The notes beneath the pieces were generated by a model. The model was not told the origin of the DNA. It did not search any database and saw only the letters and a program-made list of their open reading frames with translations. From assembly GCA_914767715.1 (NCBI GenBank), contig OU612070.1, positions 11,551,501 to 11,615,500 of the forward strand: a DNA stretch of 64,000 nt. Reading direction: 5' to 3'. The translations under genes and the position numbers were made by a program. Origin of the DNA: Membranipora membranacea (lineage: Eukaryota; Bryozoa; Gymnolaemata; Cheilostomatida; Membraniporidae). Below, one piece after another: positions 38,301 through 46,972 of the stretch (positions are counted from its first letter, which is position 1; every line of letters starts with the position of its first letter).

Positions 38301-41300
38301 CACTACCATCCTTCCTCTTTTAAATGAGGAATGCAAAATATGAAACCGATAAATTTATCGCTATTTATCTCCAATCCTTTGCAATTATTCTCTTTTAAGC
38401 ATGAGAGAGTTTTTAAAGTTGGTGTCACACCCTCATAAACTGGAGTTTCTAACGATGATTGATAAGAATATCAAGGATGTCTCTGCTAAACTCACCAATA
38501 TGAACAGTTTTCTACAAACTCACAGTAAGTGCTGAAGATGGTACAAACACATTCATGCACTGAATTAAACATCGTTGGGTGTTACCATAGTCTTCTTCTC
38601 ATACCTAAGAGATTTTTCACACCCACTACGCATGCCTTACCTTACCTGGTAAATCATATGACTACACCATCACTTAAGCTGAGTTTGTACAAAAGATACA
38701 ACAAGAAACCAGCAACTTCACATTTGTGGAAACTTTGGGAAAACTTTGCACAGGCAACAGAGTTCCTCTAATCTTTATACACAGGCATCTGTTGCTTACG
38801 TATTTTTGGTCAATCACAAAAGAGAAAAAATACTTTGGGCTCAGTTGCTAGCGATTGTTGTTTGAAATGCAACAGTTCTGCATTCTTTCAACTGGCGCTA
38901 CGATGAGTTGCCGATGCTGGATATCTCTAGCGATTTGTGTTTGCACAGCCGCAACTGTTGATAAACAATCGTTCAGCTATCAAATTGTCAAGAAATCTTC
39001 CCTGTATAAACTCAACTGTAGGATTGTGGATGACTTGCTTTAATTAATAGGAGAACACCAAACTCAACATTCACAATAATAGATATCTGTGATCAAAAGG
39101 CGTAACCATTTTCATTTAGCTACTGAATTTAAGAATCTGTGCGAGGAGCTGAAATACGCCACAGACGAGTTACAAGTCACCGGGGATATTCAAGCCATCA
39201 TGCCGGTCATAATCAAATTTGAGACCAGCGGCTTTCCTGATAATGTTGGCGTACAGAAAGCAGCCTTAGTCGCCGTAGCAGACATTGTCGATGCAGAATT
39301 TAAGAAGGTGAGTACCGATTGTGCAATAATATTATTAACTTTTTGTTGTTCAAAGTTTGAAGAGATTTCTCCACTTTGTATATACTGATCAATAGTGATC
39401 AAGCATTCTCAATTCCATTTCCTACAATTATTGGTGTGGGGGAAAGGTTTATGTCATAAACAAACAGATTGACCTGCTTGCCTTAAGCCAAAGCCTATAG
39501 GATTCAGTTTTTGTTAATGCAGTGGTCATAAATCTTTGCAATATATGATTAACGAATTATATACCATTGAATATATAGTATTTGCTGAAATAAGTCCTGA
39601 GTTAATTACCCACGTCAAGGGAACACCTCAGCGCATCATGAGCTGAAATCGGTATTTGATATTTGGCTTGTTGTAGTACATGACAGAACAAAACTATGCC
39701 AAGATTGCTCTGCTCAGAGATGTGGTAAATACGGCAGCAATGGAACCAAGAATAAAAGACCTGTATTACCTGCTGACAGTGATTTGTGGAAAGTTTATCA
39801 CAATACGAGCAGGTATGCTTTTACCAATAGTTACAGTTTATATTAAAGCTATCCAAACACTTACTGCAATAGAAAAGTCTGTTTTTGTTGCATTGCGATG
39901 GCAGATTCTTCACCATGATGTGATCCTTCTAGTATTGACAGACTACTTATATTTATCGCCGGTCGTTGATGATATAGAATAAATAAAACCATAACTACAA
40001 ACTAACATAACTAACAAAAATATGCAAGTTGAGCGCAAATATTAAAGGGAGACTAGAGTGCGAACATCCTTTGATTTTGAAATGTATTAAATCCATTCTG
40101 CTTTCAACAGATATTGAGATCGCCATCGCTGACAAGTCGTTAGAGCTGTCCAAGCATCTTCGAAGCCTTGATACTACACTGAAAAGTCTGAGATCACTGA
40201 AGCCAGCTTTACCTGCATACTACACTGCACCTGTACAGAAACTAGAAGATAAGATGAGAGAGCTGATGGCCAAAGCAGAAGAGAACGTAGCTTTCCTCAC
40301 TAGTATTGAGGAAATAAGAAGCGATGTAAGCATTGATTGTATACTAAATTGGTCTTAGATTCATAGCTGGAATGGTATGAGTTCATGAGTCCGAGCAGTG
40401 AAATGTGGGCTTGTAGGATTGCGCATTTGATATCTACTGATAAGGGATTGGAGCTGCAGGAGTAATGGTTTTCAGTCTCACTAGGGGAGTTTGCCAATCA
40501 CCCAAGCACCAATATGTATACACTTCCAGTTTTGTGCTTTTGCTGTATTGCTTGCTGTATTGACAATAGATGAGTCTTTTTGTTCGCCTTTTCACGCATT
40601 TAGTAGTGCAATTTTATGCAAACTAGTAAAAAGTGCCTCCCATAAGGGAAGGTAACTCCCATACTTTGCATTATGATGACACACTGTCCCGGAAGTGCTT
40701 GTTTCTTGTATCAAACTTGTATGTACCTTCCCTTATGGAAGGCACTTTTTCCACCATCAACAACTCATGCCAAGTTGAGCATTGAATTTTTTTACCATGC
40801 ATATCTGACAAAACTGTATCATAAGTAACTGCCTGACCATATATTTTATTTACTTTGGCAGCTGACTCATATGAATCCGGTAGACATCATTCAGTTGGAC
40901 AAGTACACCATTGTACCGGCGGCAGTGTTTGATATTCTTCGGGCTTTCCTTACTATACTTGGAAGACAGCGAACTGAAACTGAGGTCTGACCTTAGACAA
41001 TATATATTTAGGTTAAGTTTCTGGAGATCTTTAGATCAGTGCAATAAAATGCTATCCGGCTATAAAAAATATCCGGGGGCAGTCAGTGGGCAGCAAGAGT
41101 TTGAGTTACTCACACTAAATAAATTTTAGTTATGGGTTCTTAGTATGATAACATATATACAGATCGCATGTTGTCCTGCAGAGACAGCAATCTATAGGTG
41201 CAATGTGTTTGAACAATACATTTGAGAACAACCGCTAAGGTTTGATATATGTGGTAAAGTTCCATGTTCTCATAGAACATGCCTAGTGATGTTCAAACGA

Positions 41301-44300
41301 TACAAAGTTCCCAAGGACAGGCCTGTTTCATATTTTTTGTCTTTTTTCTCAAAATTACTGAAAATTCATATTCCAGAATTTGCGTTAATATAGACTTCCC
41401 ACACTGCATTTTATTAGACAACCTTTTGCTAACAAAAATCTGTAATGTTTTCTCAGAGATGGATGGATATAAGAGCAGAAATTTCAACATATACTCTCAT
41501 AGCAGGATTACTGAGTGAGGCTCAGAACTACACACTGGGATCAACAGACATGCTTGAGCTTCTGGATGCCAGAGATTATTGTGAACCTCACCTTGGTCAT
41601 ATCAATGTAACAGAAGAGAGCAGTGCTGAGCAGACAACTCTTGCTGTCTTACTCAAATGGGTAAACAATCACGCATCATTTTACATCGCCTAAAAAGCCT
41701 AAATGTTTGTTCAAAGTAATATGGTAAGCCAGCTAACCAGCCATCTAGACTGGTGCAGCTGATACATTCTCAGCAAAGAGTTTTTGTAGACTAATCTGCC
41801 GCCATGAGAGAGTTAGCACCACTCTCCCAAACTGATGATACAGCTCACATCAATATGAAACCACAATTTCTTCACTTCATGATTAACCAACTCTGTTTCT
41901 TAGGTGCTTCTGGTGATCAATGAGTCCACAATGCATTTCAATGAACTCAGAGGAGATTTGCACACTGTGGTTGCTCGTTTCAAGGTTTGTAGATATCTAA
42001 ATACGTCAAATACGGGTTGTTCTCTATTGATCATAAATGCCGAGTTCCAGAGTTGAACTGGCTCAATTATACAGATTGTAAAATTTGGGATCGACTATTT
42101 ATTTTATTTAATGTTACATAAGTTTCACCTTCAGAGCCCAACATGATCTAGGAAAACAAGCATAGACAGATTGTACATTGTCATGCTACCACAAACAAAC
42201 CTTTAGCAGGGACCACAGTTTATGACATGGACAGAGCAAGTTTCGGTCTGTTTCATACGCTCTGTGTCAAACAGTATTTTCAGGATTTTGGCTAGGGTAA
42301 CATCTCGCTTCAACAGTTGCATTTTCATAACCTGCTGTGAAATTCATCTTAAATTGTTTTTGAGCTTCATTTTCTGAATGTTTCTTTTATCACCATGTAC
42401 GACAAAGTTTATCCAACTGCTTCATCTAATTCGGAATTATCTCCACACAAGTAATTACTGTGAGAGTCAATAGCCTATTGCCACTCCATTAGGACGATTC
42501 ACGAAAGCTGATAGTTCGGTATAATATGAATAATCCGGGCTTAATCCAAATAATAATCATTGGTGGTCAATTTCATTATTATCTAGATCATTCTCTTTCT
42601 TAGAAACACAAAGCAGTGAGTAAGGAGCAGTCTGTGTCTGCAGAGGCAAAGAAAGATTCCATGGTACATGGTAAGCATATCAACGCCAAAGACGCGCTCC
42701 TGATCAAAGAACTAATCAGCTGTTGTCAAGATATACTGAGACCGGCATGGAAGGCTCCTTACTTAGCCAGATGGGTGCAAGGTATGTTGCGGCCCTGTAT
42801 ATGGGAGTTCAATGTTATGGGAGAGATGATTTAATCCATTTCATAGTGAGACTAAAAGTTGATGAAACCTAAGTATTTTTTGTGGATTAGTATAGGTTTT
42901 TAAATATTCAGTGTGTTGAATGATTCAAACAGTGGATAGGATATGACGGACATTATGTTGTTATTAGTTAGCTCACTTGCTTTTTACTGTCAAGTGATTG
43001 GAACTACCATGGATTAAAATCGGGAAATTTGGGAAAATTAATGGAAGGATTGTTTAAGGTCCAAATGGTCAAGGGTGCTTTCATTTCAAGATTTTCCTCG
43101 ATGTTTATTCAGGTCAGCTTTATCTTTGTTGTAGGATTCCCAGATGCAGGTGAATCGTGTATCCATCTAAGACATATGATAGAGTTTAAACAGTCATTGA
43201 AACTTTTCAATCTCTATTTCCGGTATGCTCCACAGGAGCCACTCATGAAGGTAAGATTGGTGTGAGAGTTTGGATGACAAAATGGTTGGCCTGATCTATC
43301 CGTCAAGTTTTAGATAGTCAGCTTTTAACTTTTGGGACACTCTTTGAGTGGTCAAGAGTCCTGCTACTAAATAATGCCTATCCTAATTAGGGACAAAACT
43401 ATGTTGTGATTTAGATATTTATGACCTTGAAACTACTACTAACTTTAAATCATTTGTATAAGTTACTGAATCATTGTTGGAATATTTTATGTTGGGACTT
43501 ATTTATGCCAATCAGGTTTTCAAAAATTTGGCATAAAAAAACAGCATACTACTTTGAAAACACAGAAACGTCTGCCACTGCCAGTTCTTACCGCCAATGA
43601 ATTTGGAGTGCCTTACTCTGCATGCACTCCCATCTCAATGTGGATTATCACCATCACCTGATTGGACTGCTTTGGAAATAATGTATGTTGATGGTCTGTA
43701 GCTTGATGACCATTAACCCAAACACTTGGAATCTAACACTAATCTGAAAATGCAAAGACTATGCTGGCATATAATTTTTTTTTTTCTAGTACGGGTCCAT
43801 CATTGAGTATACAGGAACAGATAAGAATGGCAAACCAGTCTTCCTCTGTCAGTTTGGTAATATAGACTTTGAGGGGATGGTGAAGAGTTTTCTCCCCTGT
43901 CAAGTCATTCTCCATTTCCTGTACCTGATGGAGATGGTTGAACATATATGCAAAGATGTAAGTTAGTGAGTGATGTCAATATAGTAAGGTAATAGGTAAG
44001 TCAAATAGGATGGTGATTGCATATAAAACTGAATGTATATGATAGGTATTGTGGATGGTTTGTATTCCAATATTACAGTGTTATGATGTCCAAACCCTAG
44101 AAAATTTCTATGCACATAAATCAAGGTTAACCAGACCCAAATCATACCCAATTCTGAACTTAGACGCCTTTTTTAATATCCTCAGCCTAATCTAGTGGCA
44201 TAGGGTCTCTATAACTTTTCCAAGGCACCGAGGCATTGTCTTCAGACCTTTTTAAGCACTTACACCCAACTTAGTAGGGTCCTAACTGGTAAAAATATAG

Positions 44301-46690
44301 GTTGCATTTGACAAAGCTTGCTCAAGGATTACCTCAAATAATATTTCACTTTTAATTTTATTACAGACTGGTTATGACTCGATACTGATCATAGATTGTG
44401 GTCCTCTACAACAAGTCGCTCCTTTACTAAAGTCTGAGGCTCTGAACTGGTTCCATACAATGCACACTATTATGAAGCGGATATATCCTGGTCTTTTTAA
44501 GATGGTTTATGTACTCCATGGTATGTATACTTTTATTTGTGAGACACAGGCTAGGATTGGAACACTGTACAACCCATTGCAACTGCCATAATTGTCTGAT
44601 GAGAGTTGAAAGTGCATTGTGTTCTTTGGCATAAACTGGTATTGAAAATATGAATTGGCAGTAGTTTTTTGGATTGTTATAGGACACTATGCAGCTGTTA
44701 GTTCAGGGACAGAGAAAGTGAAAAGACAAACTTTTTATGCTACAAAAAACACAAACAAGTTAGACGGTTAATAGGTTGTAATCGGCCTGAGTCCATGTTA
44801 ACTCGGCAAAACAATACTTGTATGATCAAAACAGAAATGACTGAATTCCCCTCTCTGATTTTCAGGCTCTAAATACAAGAAGGCCACAGATGCACATAAC
44901 ATTCCTCTGTTTGAGAGCAGCCCGGAATTTAAAAGTGTATTCCTGGAGGGAGACAATTGTAAGGAGAAAATCTACACTTTAGTTGATAAGCAGTACCTTC
45001 CTCAATCACTAGGAGGGTCATACAACATCAACGGTCATCTCAACAGTCCAGCAAAGATACCGACTAGCTATTACCTGTTGGTATGTATGAGCTTATCAAA
45101 ACAAATGTGACACACTGATCCTATGCACTTTTCAATCTCTATTTATCCCCGATCATCAATCAAGTTTGAAATCAATTTGCTTTTGGTGACATCCTCAAGT
45201 TTTTATAAAAACACAATTCGGGAATGCGCATAAGTTCTTAGAGTAGATTCAGGAGGTCAGAACAGTATTTTGTCAATGTACAGTGATTTTTTCCAGTGGC
45301 ATGTTATGGCATGTCAGCCTCGACATGTATGCCAAGTATTATCATAATTTTTTGCCTGAGAAAATAAGTCTTTTAATTCGAATGAGCGTCACACGATGGA
45401 GGGATAGTGATATTATACAAGAACCATCATTTGAATTTGACAGGAACAGGAGCGACACTCCCGAGATCACTGGTTATCTCTCACACTAGATGCAGGTCAA
45501 CCAAAGACATTAACCTATGTACAAGAGCATAAAACGGCTGATGCACTTCTGTTGTAAGTTCAATACAAAATAAATTCACATTTTGGTCTCAATTTTTCCA
45601 TTATTTATATGCATTGGCTTGTTCCTTGTTTTGATATTGAATCATATCCTTGACTTTGAACTCAGATAATGGTGTAAGTGGCTATTCTGAACATCTTACC
45701 TTTTTATTCATTGTGATTTGTCAAGTGTTAGCAAAAATTGAAAAGTTCTTTTATGCTTTACTGCCGTAAAAGATTCTGACTTTCAAGGCCTGGCTGATGT
45801 CACCACCTGATTTTGGCTCTACCGACATACGATTGATCAACTCCAACGTGATTTCGTTGACATACGCATAAGATGAACATTCATAACAGATCAGATTTTA
45901 TTCAATATGGATTCAGCTGAAACTGTTTTTCTTCTAGTGATAATGGAACTAGAGCATCACCGAATTCAGGCAAATTGGATGAAGCTTGATCAAATTATTG
46001 AATGTGTTAGGCCATTGATACTTTGAACATAGTATAAATGTTATTGCTCAGATTTATATCAATGTCATTGTTTCCTTGTTACAGCTGTGAATTTGAGCCC
46101 GACTGTGCTATAGATTTCGAGATTACCTTTACACCTCAAGGCCTGAAGAAGATTCTACCTACCAAAAAGACAATTGTACAGCTCACCAAGATTGATCACC
46201 TGTACTGTAATCACATAGATGCCTCACAGGCTGGAACATGTAAGTCTAGCCTTAGTGTCTAAACTATTCTGATGCTTTTTGTGCCACCCCTCCAGCATCC
46301 TAAGACATATTTTAGGTTCTTAGTCTAATTCAATATTGTGAGACGTGTGACAGGTGCTGTATGAGACATGTCCCACGCAACACCTATCACACGTCTTACG
46401 TCACGTCTGTTCTGAATGGGCACTAAAACAGGAGCTGGCAATACTGCTGTCTGCTGAATCCAGTCATGAGTTGTGGCAGGATACATTTGGGTTGATGGTT
46501 TTCTGTTATAGATCGGATAATATTCACGCATCACCAGTCCTGGTACAAACAGTCAGTTAGATATGAGGCAGGGCTTGCCAACACCGTGGCAGAAATCAGA
46601 GAATATGTGTTTAAGTTGGGAACAGATGAAGAAGGGAATCTCATAGATATTATCGGCCCCGCACTGACCCGTCCAACAGATCATAAATGA
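12087..46690 (+). CDS. CATSPERG: CATSPERG-like sperm calcium-channel subunit with giant cytoplasmic tail (helical repeats, dynein-stalk-like, Sec14-GOLD)
   Basis: Fifty exons were traced from the ATG at 12087 (A at -3, G at +4) to the TGA at 46688-46690. Every junction closes in phase and the total is 7377 nt, about 2458 residues. Order: signal peptide; ectodomain to residue ~1107; one membrane helix (~1104-1124); helical repeat tail (~1155-1898); dynein microtubule-binding-like segment (~1899-2034); Sec14 domain (~2035-2311); GOLD-like end (~2311-2458). The ectodomain and helix match CATSPERG, an accessory subunit of the CatSper channel of the sperm flagellum; known vertebrate CATSPERG is about 1160 residues and stops soon after the helix. 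The extra ~1300 residues are not part of the family as I know it. Alternative: two tandem genes split between 32737 and 32861. The CATSPERG call is firm, the single-gene model moderately so. Confidence 0.75.
14542..15105 (+). mobile_element. GCCATTATG-type repeat element, left inverted copy (interrupted)
   Basis: A run of degenerate units built on CCATAATGCCA, AAAATACCA and AAAATGCCA, then a non-repetitive part ending AGCTGCGAGTTGCTC and a SINE-like head GTAGGATGTGGTTCAGCTG. The same sequence, reverse-complemented, occurs at 18979-19302. A SINE has inserted into this copy (14769-15010). Confidence 0.8.
14769..15010 (-). mobile_element. tRNA-derived SINE inserted in the left GCCATTATG element
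   Basis: On the minus strand the 5' part is tRNA-like: A box TGGCGTAGTGGTTAG and B box GGTTCGAATCC at the usual spacing, then a non-tRNA body and a simple tail of ATTTACA units at 14769-14790. The matching element at 18979-19302 lacks it. TGCCAA at 14763-14768 and again at 15005-15010 looks like a short target duplication. Not a functional tRNA gene: no acceptor-stem pairing was found. Confidence 0.8.
15088..15240 (+). mobile_element. Diverged SINE-like sequence
   Basis: GTAGGATGTGGTTCAGCTGGTTAGA resembles the A-box head of the SINE family found at 30885. The B-box region (GTTCAAGTCTC) is degenerate and the downstream GTGTGTGCTGCAG and ATTGCGCCATC parts only loosely resemble the SINE body. 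It directly abuts the left GCCATTATG element. Confidence 0.4.
15795..16690 (-). mobile_element. Dead LINE reverse-transcriptase fragment
   Basis: Frames on the minus strand carry non-LTR reverse-transcriptase blocks in the correct order: RSTTETINIIMEQLYNHFYD, QGLFLDLSKAFDTINH (motif A), GAPQGSVLGTALF (motif 4/B) and then FAENTNIF where FADD should be. The two catalytic aspartates of the FADD box are therefore lost, and stops and frameshifts break the frame (for example right after KAFDTINHGILIS). The downstream part LKIMPLQKLFEYRILKL at about 15850-15920 is the C-terminal LINE segment. No endonuclease domain seen. Clade (CR1/L2/jockey-like) not resolved. Confidence 0.8.
17947..18868 (-). mobile_element. 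hAT deletion derivative, 922 bp, with TIRs and 8-bp TSD
   Basis: Left end CAGAGCTGTGCTCAAGTAC; the right end reads CAGAGCTGTGCTACTCAAG on the complement. Target duplication GTTGGTGG (17939-17946) and GTTGGTAG (18869-18876), one mismatch. Subterminal regions on both sides (17960-18150 and 18655-18850) are packed with variants of GAGTACAAGTAGAGTA. A simple ATATGATAAT tract lies at 18240-18310. The middle holds the C-terminal end of a transposase. Confidence 0.9.
18347..18604 (-). pseudogene. hAT transposase C-terminal dimerisation domain remnant
   Basis: An 85-codon frame with the hAT dimerisation signature: FWHRKREIVFKLYPLAQKVL, then VPASSAAVERIFSHGG and RPQRASMSDAVLENLIFCK. This is the last part of an hAT transposase; the BED finger and catalytic core are missing, so it cannot be active. 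The frame of this piece is intact, which suggests a fairly recent deletion derivative. Confidence 0.9.
18979..19302 (-). mobile_element. GCCATTATG-type repeat element, right inverted copy (uninterrupted)
   Basis: Reverse complement of 14542-15105 without the SINE insertion: the same order of units from the AGCTGC/GTTGCTC end through ATATTTTGGCATTATGGC, AACTGGCGTTTTGTACAACT and GTGTTCAGTGGTGTTATCAT to CATTTTGACCATGGCATTTT. It also retains the start of a SINE-like head (GAGCCACCTCCTACTC) at its outer end. Confidence 0.8.
20642..20699. repeat. 25-bp inverted repeat with 8-nt loop
   Basis: CTGCCCAAACCAACCTGCAG (20642 on) pairs with the region ending GCAAGTTGGTTTTGGCAG at 20699, separated by ACTTTTTT. 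A few mismatches. In intron 4 of the CATSPERG-like gene, where it would form a hairpin in the pre-mRNA. May be the core of a tiny MITE. Confidence 0.75.
24190..24345 (-). mobile_element. SINE-like copy, second family (minus)
   Basis: On the minus strand: TGGTTAGCGCTATTGCAAG, TGCCAGGCAACTGG, CAGGAGTCATGGGTTTGAGTC, then CACTGGGTAGCTTCC. The same order of blocks occurs on the plus strand at 24720-24830. The GGGTTTGAGTC stretch is B-box-like. Confidence 0.55.
24690..24830 (+). mobile_element. SINE-like copy, second family (plus)
   Basis: TTGATTAGCGCTTGATATTC, TGCCAGGCAATTTGTG and CAGGAGTCAAGGGTTCGAAT form a head with B box GGTTCGAAT. It lies about 400 bp from the inverted copy at 24190-24345, both in intron 9 of the CATSPERG-like gene, so the pair could fold together. 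Confidence 0.55.
24915..24929. repeat. Poly-G homopolymer, 15 nt
   Basis: Fifteen consecutive G flanked by GGATAT and TCCAATG, in intron 9 of the CATSPERG-like gene. Exact length is uncertain. Confidence 0.9.
25685..25829. mobile_element. Hairpin MITE, 47-bp arms
   Basis: Left arm 25685-25731 (CAGTGCATGTTATAGTCAGG...) and right arm 25783-25829 (...CCTGACTATAACACGCATTG) are nearly perfect inverted repeats, with a central palindrome TTCAATGCATTGAA at 25751-25764. No clear target duplication could be read. A partial copy of the same sequence is at 40781-40850. In intron 11 of the CATSPERG-like gene. Confidence 0.8.
29349..29515 (+). mobile_element. tRNA-derived SINE family 1, copy 1
   Basis: Head GGGGTAGCTCAGCCGGTTAT (A box), then a degenerate B region GAATGAATCCCATTGCAGTC, then the family body ACTGAGAGCAACTTGG and GCGGCTGCGCTCTAAAGGCA. 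Diverged compared with the copy at 30885. In intron 17 of the CATSPERG-like gene. Confidence 0.7.
30885..31095 (+). mobile_element. tRNA-derived SINE family 1, copy 2 (best copy)
   Basis: Starts GAGTAGGAGGTGGCTCAGTG (A box TGGCTCAGTGG), B box GGGTTCGATTCCC, then body blocks TGACTACTGGGAG, GTGTGCTCCAACCTG, CAAACTGAGAGCAAATTGG and CGCAGACATAGCAGCC. Same blocks in the same order as the minus-strand copies at 49245 and 51500. In intron 20 of the CATSPERG-like gene. Confidence 0.85.
32588..32729 (+). CDS. CATSPERG: Transmembrane exon (exon 24) and first cytoplasmic residues
   Basis: The preceding exon ends DYAILM; this exon continues ATLIALVTHIICYYFWK, giving one membrane helix, then a basic cytoplasmic stretch ending KKLLSLGKLATI. 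The donor ATAG/GTAAGT is a full consensus and leaves phase 1, matching the acceptor TTTTCCACAG/CC at 32937. If this intron is retained the frame reads two more codons (G, K) and stops at 32735-32737, giving a protein of about 1156 residues, nearly the length of mammalian CATSPERG. This exon is therefore the hinge between the fusion model and the two-gene model. Confidence 0.8.
32937..40325 (+). CDS. Cytoplasmic alpha-helical repeat region, exons 25-39
   Basis: Exons: 32937-33088, 33413-33496, 33898-34017, 34536-34667, 34935-35046, 35400-35506, 35843-35980, 36286-36471, 36689-36821, 37350-37591, 37894-38054, 38400-38524, 39120-39307, 39677-39812, 40111-40325. All junctions agree in phase. The protein is almost wholly helical and charged. 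A unit of roughly 60 residues recurs: an AE/AK-start helix (KAEKMLYDAIAKQLQNAI, MAEEKLYDLTFGPLREAV, RAESRFAELI), a loop, then a helix ending in a G-(I/L)-x-D turn (RYGLQDKD, RIGIEDPGD, EHGIVDREN). No transmembrane or catalytic motif. I do not recognise the family; armadillo-like or spectrin-like packing are both possible. The last exon, with LEDKMRELMAKAEENVAFL, may be the first strand of a coiled-coil stalk. Confidence 0.7.
40628..40750. repeat. Small MITE-like inverted repeat, 27-bp arms
   Basis: AAAAAGTGCCTCCCATAAGG (40628 on, continuing GAAGGTA) pairs with the arm 40724-40750 (TACCTTCCCTTATGG...GGCACTTTTT). Total 123 bp. In intron 39 of the CATSPERG-like gene. Confidence 0.8.
40781..40850. 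mobile_element. Partial copy of the 25685-25829 MITE
   Basis: GCATTGAATTTTTTTACCAT, then ACAAAACTGTATCATAAGTA and ACTGCCTGACCATA match, in order, the reverse complement of 25690-25760. Only one arm plus the centre is present, so this is half of the hairpin element. Confidence 0.75.
40862..41984 (+). CDS. Dynein heavy-chain stalk/microtubule-binding-domain-like segment, exons 40-42
   Basis: Exons 40862-40984, 41457-41660 and 41904-41984, in frame. The order of features follows dynein MTBDs: a coiled-coil-like helix before it, then NPVDIIQLDKYTIVPAAVFD (compare DI-x-E-L-x-S-x-x-x-P-P-x-x-V), ILRAFLTILGRQ (compare VMEAVCILLG), RWMDIRAEI, a variable loop TDMLELLDARDYCEPHLGHI (compare F-x-P-E-x-I/V), SSAEQTTLAVLLKWVLLVI (compare S-x-A-A-x-x-L-C-x-W-V-x-A), and a returning charged helix LRGDLHTVVARFKKHK. 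About 136 residues, the usual size. Identity is low, so this is a fold-level proposal. The AAA+ motor modules of a dynein are absent. Confidence 0.5.
42604..45080 (+). CDS. Sec14/CRAL-TRIO lipid-binding domain, exons 43-47
   Basis: Exons 42604-42781, 43135-43250, 43790-43957, 44367-44520, 44866-45080, all in phase. The N-terminal helical bundle has YLARWVQGFPDAG and HMIEFKQSLKLFNLYFRYAP, the place of the LLRFLRAR-type CRAL-TRIO N region. The core has IIEYTGTDKNGKPVFLCQFG, then DSILIIDCGPL (the I-x-D-x-x-G-L strand), MKRIYPGLFKMVYVLHG (the Y-P-E-x-x-x-x-x-x-I-V-N-A-P strand) and KQYLPQSLGGS (the hallmark L-P-x-x-Y-G-G, with L for Y). Sec14 domains bind phosphoinositides, tocopherol-type or other lipids and exchange them between membranes. 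Which ligand is bound cannot be told. Confidence 0.8.
45444..46690 (+). CDS. GOLD-like C-terminal domain following Sec14, exons 48-50
   Basis: Exons 45444-45553, 46085-46239 and 46512-46690, in frame, with stop TGA at 46688-46690. Sec14-GOLD proteins (SEC14L type) have a beta-sandwich after the lipid domain. Here CEFEPDCAIDFEITFTPQG supplies the first strands and RIIFTHHQSWYKQSVRYE supplies the F-x-N-x-x-S-W-x-x-x-K-x-V-x-Y pattern typical of the last strands of GOLD. The segment between (TKIDHLYCNHIDASQAGT) is the expected loop. The protein ends in a short polar tail after about 33 further residues. Confidence 0.65.
46341..46396. repeat. Hairpin in the last intron of the CATSPERG-like gene
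   Basis: AGACGTGTGACAGGTG (46341-46356) pairs with CACCTATCACACGTCT (46381-46396) with one mismatch, loop 24 nt. It lies between the donor at 46240 and the acceptor at 46511. Confidence 0.8.
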
Positions 46691-46966
46691 AGAGAAGAAC
46701 TCACTAAGGCCTGAGAACGAGTCACTATCCAGACAATCTTGTCAATAATATAGCCTATTTAATTTATCGCGGGTAAATGAACTGTCAATTGACCTCGTAA
46801 CAAATAAGACACCTTGACTGGTATCAAAGTAGTGGCCGCTGATTTGCATCTTGCACTAAACAAGATCAGCCATCACATGGCTTATTCCGTCTGAAACTTG
46901 GGCAAAATGCTAGACAGTTAGAGGAACTTGCTCCGCTTGCTAATTATATCTTGGCATCATGGTTTA

Positions 46967-46972
46967 AATAAA
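46967..46972 (+). terminator. Candidate polyadenylation signal AATAAA, CATSPERG-like gene
   Basis: First canonical AATAAA after the stop at 46690, about 277 nt downstream. No cleavage site evidence in the sequence itself. Confidence 0.45.

Noticed and set aside
45283-45489. 68-codon frame across exon 48
   Set aside because: Out of frame with the in-phase GOLD-domain exon 45444-45553; it has no domain of its own.
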